Positions 1-6,485 of a stretch of 6,485 bases of DNA are shown one piece after another. A program made the position numbers and the translations under genes. Source of the stretch: Acidimicrobiia bacterium. GTDB taxonomy: Bacteria > Actinomycetota > Acidimicrobiia > Acidimicrobiales > Acidimicrobilacustridaceae. A model generated the notes under the pieces. It did no database searches, was not told the origin of the DNA, and saw only the letters and a list, made by a program, of their open reading frames with translations. The stretch spans positions 1 through 6,485 of the forward strand of contig VERC01000138.1 of assembly GCA_018882825.1 (NCBI GenBank). Reading direction: 5' to 3'. The stretch's first letter is position 1, and each line of letters opens with the position of its first letter.

Positions 1-159
1 GCGCAGGAGAAGCTCGACGGTCTGGTCGCCGACTTCAAGAAGGGCTTCGCCACCTCCGACGGCAGCTCCGTGGTTCCCGACGCTCACGTCGAAGCCCTCG
101 ATGAGGCCGAACTGGAGAAGGAAGCCGTCAAGGTCCACAAGCCGGCTCCGAAGAAGTAG
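1..159 (+). CDS. atpA: ATP synthase F1 subunit alpha, C-terminal end (partial)
   Basis: This is the last 52 codons of the alpha subunit of F-type ATP synthase, cut by the left edge of the window and ending at TAG 157-159. The alpha subunit alternates with beta in the F1 hexamer on the cytoplasmic face of the membrane. The visible part is the helical C-terminal region, with an FKKGF segment followed by a charged tail (EAELEKEAV) and a Lys/Pro-rich end (KPAPKK), as in actinobacterial alpha subunits. No catalytic motif lies in this fragment, so the assignment rests on tail similarity and on the position directly before atpG, where atpA sits in the standard atpBEFHAGDC order. The next gene begins 10 bp downstream, so the genes are co-transcribed. 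Confidence 0.88.
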   Translation, partial: AQEKLDGLVADFKKGFATSDGSSVVPDAHVEALDEAELEKEAVKVHKPAPKK

Positions 160-169
160 CGGTAGAGCA

Positions 170-1093
170 ATGGCAGCCACACTTCGCGAACTACGCGGGC
201 GCATCCGCTCGGCCGGGGCGATCAAGAAGATCACCAAGGCCCAGGAGCTGATCGCCACCTCGCGTATCGCCAAGGCGCAAGCCCGGGTGGAGTCGGCCCG
301 TCCGTACTCCAATGAGATCACCAACATGCTGACCAACCTCGCGGCGGAGTCGGCGCTGGACCATCCGCTGCTGGTGGCCCGGGAGAATCCGAAGCGGGCC
401 GCGGTGCTGGTGGTGTCCTCGGACCGCGGTCTGTGCGGCGCCTACAACGCCAACGTGCTGCGCCGCGGCGAGGAGCTCATCTCGCTGCTGCGCGAGGAGG
501 GCAAGCAGGCGGTTCTCTACGTCGTGGGCCGTAAAGCGCAGGGCTACTTCAGTTTCCGCAACTGGAACATCGCCGAGGCGTGGACCGGCTTCTCCGAGCA
601 GCCGACCTACGAGAAGGCACTGGAGATCGCCGAGACCCTGGTGTCCGCGTTCGTCGCCGGCGAGGACGACGAGGACGGCAAGCCTGGTGCTGACGGCATC
701 CTCGGTGTCGACGAGCTGCACATCGTGTTCACCGAGTTCAAGTCGATGCTCACGCAGAATGCGGAAGCCCGTCGAATCGCGCCGATGGAGGTCGAGTACG
801 TCGGAGAGGAAGCCGGTCCGCGCACCCTGTTCTCCTTCGAGCCCGACGCCACCACGCTGTTCGAGTCGTTGTTGCCGCGCTACGTTGCAACCCGGATCTT
901 CTCGGCTCTGCTGGAGGCCGCGGCCTCGGAGTCGGCTTCGCGTCGCCGCGCAATGAAGGCCGCGTCGGACAACGCCGACGATCTCATCAAGATCCTCACC
1001 CTGATGGCCAACCGTGAGCGTCAGGCTCAGATCACCCAGGAAATCAGCGAAATCGTGGGCGGCGCAAACGCGTTGGCCGACGCCGCGAAGTAA
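170..1093 (+). CDS. atpG: ATP synthase F1 subunit gamma
   Basis: The gamma subunit is the rotor shaft that turns inside the alpha3beta3 head and couples proton flow to ATP synthesis. The protein has 307 residues. The N-terminal helix shows the family pattern ([23 protein letters not shown], residues 8-32). The Rossmann-like middle carries [11 protein letters not shown] at 83-93. The C-terminal helix contains [20 protein letters not shown] (about 254-273) and ends in the [20 protein letters not shown] signature. An open frame reaches up to 101, but ATG 170 gives the conserved N-terminus, starts 10 bp after the atpA stop and has a modest GGTAGAG at 161-167, so I chose it. Residues about 164-176 form an acidic, glycine-containing insert absent from E. 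coli gamma and known from actinobacteria. The gene is intact. Confidence 0.97.
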   Translation: MAATLRELRGRIRSAGAIKKITKAQELIATSRIAKAQARVESARPYSNEITNMLTNLAAESALDHPLLVARENPKRAAVLVVSSDRGLCGAYNANVLRRGEELISLLREEGKQAVLYVVGRKAQGYFSFRNWNIAEAWTGFSEQPTYEKALEIAETLVSAFVAGEDDEDGKPGADGILGVDELHIVFTEFKSMLTQNAEARRIAPMEVEYVGEEAGPRTLFSFEPDATTLFESLLPRYVATRIFSALLEAAASESASRRRAMKAASDNADDLIKILTLMANRERQAQITQEISEIVGGANALADAAK

Positions 1094-2532
<1,439 letters not shown>

Positions 2533-2533
<1 letters not shown>

Positions 2534-2928
2534 TGCCACTGGCCGTCGAGCTCGTCTCGCCTGAACGGACCCTGTTCTCGGGTGACGCCACCATGGTGCG
2601 GGCCCGCACCGTGGGCGGTGGCGACATCGCCTTCCTGACCGGTCACACCCCGTTCGTGGGCGCGCTCGACAACTGGGTGGTGGAGATCACGCTGGTCGAG
2701 GGTGGTCGTGAGGTGGCGGCCGTGCACGGTGGGTTCATCGAGGTCAGCAACGACCACGTGAAGATCCTGTCGGATCTGGCCGAGTTGTCCTCGCAGATCG
2801 ACGTCGAGCGTGCCCGGCGGGCCAAGGAGCGGGCCGAGGCCGCCGTGCAGCGTGGCGATGACGATCACGCCACCGCCGATCTGGCTCGGGCCAGCGCACG
2901 CCTGGTGGCGGTCGAACAGTTCCATTGA
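2533..2928 (+). CDS. atpC: ATP synthase F1 subunit epsilon
   Basis: The epsilon subunit sits at the foot of the gamma shaft, contacts the c-ring and often restrains ATP hydrolysis. The protein has 131 residues. The N-terminal beta-sandwich (about 1-86) shows the family pattern LVSPERTLFSGDA (7-19), GDIAFLTGHTPFVGAL (30-45) and VHGGFIEVSNDHVKILSD (64-81). A two-helix C-terminal domain follows (about 88-129), rich in Ala, Arg and Glu, with a short acidic turn GDDDH at 108-112. ATG 2533 shares one base with the atpD stop (TGATG), which points to translational coupling; a GAGG lies at 2518-2521. In turn, its own stop overlaps the ATG of the next gene in the same TGATG arrangement. That next gene is not an ATP synthase gene. 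Confidence 0.95.
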
Positions 2929-4508
2929 TGAGGATCCGCCGCGCCAGCGCGCTGGTCGGCCTCGTCGTGCTGGTCGTGGCCGTGATCGCCTCGGCCTGTT
3001 CCTCGGACACCACCGGTTCGTCGCCGGCGTCACCGGTGTCGCTCGACGCGGGCGCCGTCGCCCGCTCCGGACCGACGCTCGACGCCATCGTCGAGCGCAT
3101 CATGGAGGCCACCGGCGTGCCCGGTGTGGCCGTCGGGGTCGTGTACGACGGTGAGGTCGTCGTCGCCAAGGGCTACGGCGTGCGCGAAGTCGGCACCGAC
3201 CTCGCCGTGGACGCCGAGACGGTGTTCCAGTTGGCCTCGTTGTCCAAGCCGCTCGGGTCGACGGCCGTGGCCGGTGTCGTCGGTCGTGGCCTTCTGGACT
3301 GGAACCAGCCCATCGTCAGCGAACTCCCCGACTTCGCCCTCAGCGATCCGTATGTGACGGCCAACGTCACCGTGGCCGACATGTACAGCCACCGCAGCGG
3401 TCTACCGGGCGCACCCGGCAACGATCTCGAGACGTTCGGCGAGGGTCAGGCCGAGATCGTCCGGCGTCTGCGCTACCTGCCCCTCGGTCCGTTCCGGGCG
3501 CAGTACTCGTATTCGAACTTCGGTCTGACCGTCGGTGGTCTGGCCGCGGCATCCGCCTACGGAACGTCGTTCGCCCGGATGGCCGACGAGGTGCTGTTCA
3601 CGCCGGCGGGGATGACGTCGACCTCGTATTCGTATGCCGACTTCGTCGCTCGGGACAATGCCGCCCGACTCCATGCCCGGCGCGACGGACGGTTCCAGGC
3701 CCTGTTCACCCGGAATGCCGATGCGCAGGCCCCGGCGGGCGGCGCCAGTTCCAACGTGGTCGATCTGAACCGGTGGATGCTGCTGCACCTCGGTGAGGGT
3801 CGTCTCGACGGTCGCCAGATCATCGACCCCGAGGCGCTGGCCGAGTCCAAGCGGCCCCACATCGCCACCGAGGCCGACAGCGATCCGAACACCGTCGCCA
3901 GCCAGTACGGACTGGGCTGGAACGTGGCCACGTCGATCATCGAGCCGTCGCTGCTCGCGTTGTCGCATTCGGGAGCCTTCGACCATGGCGCCGGCACCAC
4001 CGTTCGCCTGCTTCCCGAACTCGGATTCGGCATCGTCGTGCTCACCAACGCGCAGCCGGTGGGCGCCGCCGAGGCCATCGCCGACGAGTACACCGACGTG
4101 CTGTTCCACGGTCGAGCCGGTCGGAACTGGCTCGACGACCTCTGGGGGCCCGGCCTGGCGCCGCTCACGACGCCCAAGATCGTGGAGAAGCCTGCGTCAC
4201 CGTCACCGTCCCCGGCCCGACCGATGTCGGCCTATGTCGGTACCTACGCCAACGACTATTCCGGCCCGATCACGGTCGTTCCGAATGGTCCCGGGTTCGC
4301 GCTGCTCCTCGGCCCGAACGGCATGACGCAACTGCTCTTCGAGCCGCTCGATGGCGACACGTTCGCAGGCTTCTTCCCCCTCGAGATCCAGGGCGCCATG
4401 GTCCCCATCACCTTCGAGTTCGACGGTGACCCGCTGCGGGCGTCGGCAGTCGTGATCGGATCGCCCGATTCGGCGCCGCCGTGGATGATCCTGCCCCGTG
4501 TCGCCTGA
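2928..4508 (+). CDS. Lipoprotein serine hydrolase, beta-lactamase class C-like fold, with DUF3471-like C-terminal domain
   Basis: A predicted exported serine hydrolase of 526 residues; substrate unknown. The N-terminus is a lipoprotein signal: basic MRIRR, a hydrophobic stretch to about residue 20, then ASAC with Cys24 as the likely lipidated residue (Ala at -3 is acceptable but not ideal). The catalytic domain (about 50-395) carries all three hallmarks of the penicillin-binding protein/class C beta-lactamase fold: SLSK at 104-107 (Ser104 nucleophile, Lys107), YSN at 195-197 and HSG at 347-349. SHRSGLPG at 154-161 and the ALFTRNADAQAPAGGASSNV region (258-277) are typical of the family. A Pro/Ser linker (422-429) leads to a beta-rich tail (about 433-526) with YVGTYANDYSGPITV, resembling DUF3471. 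Family members act as esterases, D-amino peptidases or amidases. ATG 2928 shares one base with the atpC stop. A TTG at 2925 would add only one residue and is less likely. Confidence 0.9.
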   Translation: MRIRRASALVGLVVLVVAVIASACSSDTTGSSPASPVSLDAGAVARSGPTLDAIVERIMEATGVPGVAVGVVYDGEVVVAKGYGVREVGTDLAVDAETVFQLASLSKPLGSTAVAGVVGRGLLDWNQPIVSELPDFALSDPYVTANVTVADMYSHRSGLPGAPGNDLETFGEGQAEIVRRLRYLPLGPFRAQYSYSNFGLTVGGLAAASAYGTSFARMADEVLFTPAGMTSTSYSYADFVARDNAARLHARRDGRFQALFTRNADAQAPAGGASSNVVDLNRWMLLHLGEGRLDGRQIIDPEALAESKRPHIATEADSDPNTVASQYGLGWNVATSIIEPSLLALSHSGAFDHGAGTTVRLLPELGFGIVVLTNAQPVGAAEAIADEYTDVLFHGRAGRNWLDDLWGPGLAPLTTPKIVEKPASPSPSPARPMSAYVGTYANDYSGPITVVPNGPGFALLLGPNGMTQLLFEPLDGDTFAGFFPLEIQGAMVPITFEFDGDPLRASAVVIGSPDSAPPWMILPRVA

Positions 4509-5565
4509 TCGACTGCTTCGCCGCCTCGGTCCGGCCCTGCTGCTGGTGGCCGTCCTCGTCTCGTGTTCGTCGGGGTCGGCCGGGGGAGACGCCACCACGT
4601 CCACCCGGAGCTCGCCACCGGTCAGTGGATTCGTGCAGGGCACCGATGGTGTGTTGCTCGAGTACCGCGACTGGGGCGGTGAGGGTCCGCCGATCGTGCT
4701 GCTCACGGGACTGGGCAACTCGGCGGCGGTGTTCGACGACCTCGCCCCTCGTCTCACCGCCGGGCACCGCGTCATCGGTCTGACCCGGCGGGGCTTCGCG
4801 CCGTCCACGGTCACCGCCGACGGTTACGACGTCCCGACCCGCGTGGCCGACGACATCGCCGCTCTCGACGGGTTGGGCATCGAGCGGGCACTGTTCGTCG
4901 GGCATTCGATCGCCGGTGACGAACTCACCTCGCTGGCCCGGCAACGACCGGATCTCGTTGCCGGTCTCGTCTACCTCGATGCCGCCCTCGATCGATCCGA
5001 TCCGGGGTTGGTCGTGTTCGCGCAGTGCGCCCCGCTCGCGCCGCCCGTCGATCAGGTCGTGGACCTCTCGGCCGTCCTGCGCGAGGTCGACGGACAGGTC
5101 GGACTGGTCGACATGGAGGCCGCGGCCCGTCTGCTCGAGTTACAGCGCGGCGGCCCGGTCCCTGCCGCCGAGGTGTGGCGACGGTTCTACCTCGGACCGG
5201 GCGGTGTCGTGCTCGATGTCGAACCGGTCGCCGTGGTGGCGGCGATGGATGCGGGCACGAACTCCTTCACGCCCGACTACCGCGGCATCGCCGTGCCGGT
5301 CACGGCGCTGTACGGCGACGATGCCGACCCGACCGCTGCCTTCCCGTTGGTGGCTCGGGCCAGCGCCGAGGTGAAGGAACGACTCGCCGACTGCGCCCGT
5401 CGGATCGCTGCGGTGAAGCGCAGCGCCGGTGCCGAGCGGGTGCGCGACCAGGTGCCCGACGCCGTGATCGAGATCGTGCCCGGTGGACCGCATTACTTCT
5501 TCCTGCAGCAACCCGATCTGGTGGCGGACCGGATCCTGGCCACGGCCCGACGCGCCGGATGGTGA
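4498..5565 (+). CDS. Lipoprotein alpha/beta hydrolase
   Basis: A predicted membrane-anchored alpha/beta-fold hydrolase of 355 residues; substrate unknown, esterase activity plausible. The signal is short: MSPDRLLRRL, a hydrophobic core GPALLLVAVL, then the lipobox LVSC with Cys23. A Gly/Ser/Thr-rich linker runs to about residue 45. The fold starts with VLLEYRDWGGEGPPIVLLTG (52-71). TGLGNS at 70-75 stands where the oxyanion HG motif usually lies, a variant I recall from similar hydrolases. RRGF at 97-100 precedes the nucleophile elbow GHSIAG at 135-140 (Ser137). LYGDDADP (271-278) probably supplies the acid, Asp274 or Asp275, and GGPHYFF gives His332. Residues about 170-262 form a variable cap. 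The start is GTG 4498, inside the serine hydrolase gene with an 11-bp overlap; it is favoured because it alone gives a complete lipoprotein signal. Confidence 0.88.
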   Translation: MSPDRLLRRLGPALLLVAVLVSCSSGSAGGDATTSTRSSPPVSGFVQGTDGVLLEYRDWGGEGPPIVLLTGLGNSAAVFDDLAPRLTAGHRVIGLTRRGFAPSTVTADGYDVPTRVADDIAALDGLGIERALFVGHSIAGDELTSLARQRPDLVAGLVYLDAALDRSDPGLVVFAQCAPLAPPVDQVVDLSAVLREVDGQVGLVDMEAAARLLELQRGGPVPAAEVWRRFYLGPGGVVLDVEPVAVVAAMDAGTNSFTPDYRGIAVPVTALYGDDADPTAAFPLVARASAEVKERLADCARRIAAVKRSAGAERVRDQVPDAVIEIVPGGPHYFFLQQPDLVADRILATARRAGW

Positions 5566-5580
5566 GCCCGGTCGGGCACC
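5561..5580 (+). terminator. Possible GC-rich hairpin after the alpha/beta hydrolase
   Basis: GGTG (5561-5564) can pair with CACC (5577-5580). After a two-base bulge, CCC (5567-5569) pairs with GGG (5574-5576) around a GGTC loop. It overlaps the stop codon at 5563-5565. No T-run follows, so it is at best a weak attenuator or an RNA-stabilising end. It could also be a chance structure in GC-rich DNA. Confidence 0.25.
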
Positions 5581-5585
5581 GCGCC

Positions 5586-5597
5586 CGTCGATCGACG
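5586..5597. repeat. 12-bp perfect palindrome upstream of the membrane protein gene
   Basis: CGTCGATCGACG is perfectly self-complementary. It ends 11 bp before the ATG at 5609 and lies in the only gap of more than 15 bp in the window. Its position would suit an operator for a small dimeric regulator. However, CGATCG-type words are common in GC-rich actinobacterial DNA, and no matching promoter boxes are visible beside it. Confidence 0.3.
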
Positions 5598-5608
5598 ATG
5601 CTCGGGCG

Positions 5609-6265
5609 ATGAGCATCAATCTGGTCCTGCTGGCGCTGGCCACGACCACGTCCCCGCTGTTCGTGTTGGCGGCCGTCGTGATGATGTCGTCGAGTGGTCG
5701 GGTGCGCGACGCGTGGGCGGCGGTGGCCGGATGGATGGTGTCGATCGGCGCGGCGTGTGCCGCGGTGATGCTCATCGGCGGATTCGCCGCCGGCGGGGCC
5801 CGGCACGCCACGCCGTGGTGGATGGCGGCGATCGACCTCGTCCTCGGTCTCGCGCTCGGGGTGTTCGCGGTGCGCGAGTGGCGGCGGTCCCGACAGGATC
5901 CGGCGCAGCACCTCCCCAAGTGGTACTCGAGGGTCGGGTCGATGTCGATCGTCGCCGCCTTCGGCGTCGGGCTCTTCCTCCCCGCCAACGTGCTGGGCTA
6001 TGCCGCCGGCAACGAGATCGCCCAGCAGCACATGACCGGTGTCGGTCGGTGGCTGGCGCTCGGGGCCTACATCCTGATCGGCTCGTTGCTGGAGGCCGGT
6101 CCGGTGCTGTGGTTCACGCTGCGCCCGGCGTCGCGCCAGCGCCTGCTGCCCCGCTGGAACACGTGGCTCACCGCGCACTGGCAGGAGGTCGTCGCCGTGC
6201 TGTTCACCGTGATCGCCGCCTTCCTGCTGATCAAGGGCGGCGTCGCCCTGGTCAGGTCGGGCTGA
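5609..6265 (+). CDS. GAP/SfLAP-like polytopic membrane protein
   Basis: A 218-residue integral membrane protein with about six hydrophobic segments (roughly residues 2-26, 36-60, 70-88, 110-132, 147-170 and 192-214). The layout fits the GAP family (sulfolipid-1-addressing protein, SfLAP), related in shape to LysE-type exporters: an early TTTSPLFVLAAVVMM segment, the GRVRDAWAAVAGWMVS stretch after the first helix, a short basic loop (WRRSRQ, 91-96), SRVGSMSIVAAFGVGLFLPA (107-126) and a last helix ending in LLIKGGVALV. Some mycobacterial members help move glycolipids to the cell surface; a substrate here cannot be inferred. The usual NPKN-like motif of the fourth segment appears changed to PANV (125-128). 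ATG 5609 is the first plausible start that opens on a membrane helix; its ribosome binding site is poor. It lies 43 bp after the alpha/beta hydrolase and is probably co-transcribed. Confidence 0.7.
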   Translation: MSINLVLLALATTTSPLFVLAAVVMMSSSGRVRDAWAAVAGWMVSIGAACAAVMLIGGFAAGGARHATPWWMAAIDLVLGLALGVFAVREWRRSRQDPAQHLPKWYSRVGSMSIVAAFGVGLFLPANVLGYAAGNEIAQQHMTGVGRWLALGAYILIGSLLEAGPVLWFTLRPASRQRLLPRWNTWLTAHWQEVVAVLFTVIAAFLLIKGGVALVRSG

Positions 6266-6270
6266 TCAGG
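6247..6270 (+). terminator. Hairpin at the convergent gene ends, candidate terminator
   Basis: CCTGGTCAG (6247-6255) pairs with CTGATCAGG (6262-6270) around a six-base loop. In RNA from the plus strand this is nine pairs with one central G-U; in RNA from the minus strand that pair becomes an A-C mismatch. It covers the stop codon 6263-6265 of the membrane protein gene and lies just beyond the stop of the convergent kinase gene. No T-run follows on either strand, so it may act only as a weak terminator or 3' end stabiliser. Confidence 0.4.
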
Positions 6271-6279
6271 TCCTGCCGA

Positions 6280-6485
6280 TCAATCCGTGATGACGATGTT
6301 CTCGATGCCGATCGCCGGTTCGGGATAGCGCAGGTCGAGGCGTTCGAGCGACTCGATCAGGATCTGCGACACCACCAGATTGCGGTACCACTTGCGGTCG
6401 GAGGGCACGATCCACCATGGGGCGTGCTCGGTGGCCGTCTCGGCGATGGCCTCCTGGTAGGCCACGGTGTAGGCGTCCCAGTGGG
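6280..6485 (-). CDS. Polyphosphate kinase 2 family protein, C-terminal end (partial)
   Basis: The last 67 residues of a minus-strand gene whose 5' part lies beyond the right edge; the stop is TGA at 6282-6280. PPK2 enzymes move phosphate between polyphosphate and nucleotides or nucleosides (class-dependent: ADP, AMP or both), in the cytoplasm. The visible tail has the characteristic end of the family: WDAYTVAYQEAI, then TATEHAPWWIVPSDRKWYRN, then a helix with ILIESLERLDLRYPEP. The Walker A and B motifs would be upstream and cannot be seen, so the class and activity are undetermined. It converges on the membrane protein gene with 14 bp between the stops and is a separate transcription unit from the atp operon. 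Confidence 0.85.
   Translation of the reverse strand, partial: HWDAYTVAYQEAIAETATEHAPWWIVPSDRKWYRNLVVSQILIESLERLDLRYPEPAIGIENIVITD

Noticed and set aside
101..169. An upstream extension of atpG by 23 codons.
   Set aside because: It would overlap atpA in another frame, gives an Arg/Ser-rich stretch unlike any gamma subunit, and ATG 170 gives the conserved N-terminus.
3237..3248. The SLSK motif suggested a beta-lactamase resistance gene.
   Set aside because: The lipoprotein signal, family-specific motifs and DUF3471-like tail fit a general serine hydrolase; motifs alone do not show beta-lactam hydrolysis.
4189..4225. Short Ser/Pro repeat (cgtcac/cgtcc units) in the serine hydrolase gene.
   Set aside because: It is a flexible linker between two domains and stays in frame; too short to be a meaningful DNA repeat.
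5025..5612. A plus-strand frame of 195 codons overlapping the end of the alpha/beta hydrolase.
   Set aside because: The translation is Arg/Gly-rich with no motif, and the overlapping frame encodes the catalytic Asp and His of a good hydrolase.
5140..6178. Long minus-strand frames opposite the alpha/beta hydrolase and the membrane protein gene.
   Set aside because: Low-complexity Arg/His/Pro-rich translations without domains; the plus-strand products have clear motifs and membrane segments.

Overview
This GC-rich window reads like a chromosomal segment from an actinobacterium (Actinomycetota). The genes are long and tightly packed, with strong G/C preference at third codon positions. The ATP synthase gamma subunit carries an acidic, glycine-rich insert known from actinobacterial, especially mycobacterial, gamma subunits. 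The C-terminal part of AtpD and the short AtpC differ from the mycobacterial sequences I remember, so an Acidimicrobiia-like lineage is possible, but I cannot settle the class from sequence alone. No RNA genes, insertion sequences, CRISPR arrays or attachment sites were seen.

Layout. Positions 1-2928 are the 3' end of an F-type ATP synthase operon in the usual order atpA (last 52 residues only), atpG, atpD, atpC. The F1 sector genes are intact, with conserved nucleotide-binding motifs and gaps of 10 bp, 9 bp and a 1-bp overlap. The frame does not end there. The atpC stop overlaps by one base the ATG of a lipoprotein serine hydrolase (SxxK, YxN and HxG motifs plus a C-terminal DUF3471-like domain). 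That gene overlaps by 11 bp a second lipoprotein gene, an alpha/beta hydrolase with a GHSIAG nucleophile elbow. After a 43-bp gap holding a GC-rich hairpin and a 12-bp palindrome comes a polytopic membrane protein resembling the GAP/SfLAP (sulfolipid-1-addressing protein) family. A convergent gene on the minus strand, truncated by the window edge, encodes the C-terminus of a PPK2-type polyphosphate kinase. Its stop lies 14 bp from that of the membrane protein, next to a hairpin.

How the genes may fit together. AtpA, AtpG, AtpD and AtpC form the catalytic head and central stalk of the ATP synthase. The two predicted lipoprotein hydrolases would be anchored outside the cytoplasmic membrane, and the GAP-like protein would sit in it. 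The overlaps imply that the two hydrolases are co-transcribed with, and perhaps translationally coupled to, the ATP synthase genes. Whether this is a functional link to envelope metabolism or simple read-through packing cannot be told from one genome. The most noteworthy observation is this unusual tail on the atp operon; no clearly new defence or mobile system is visible.
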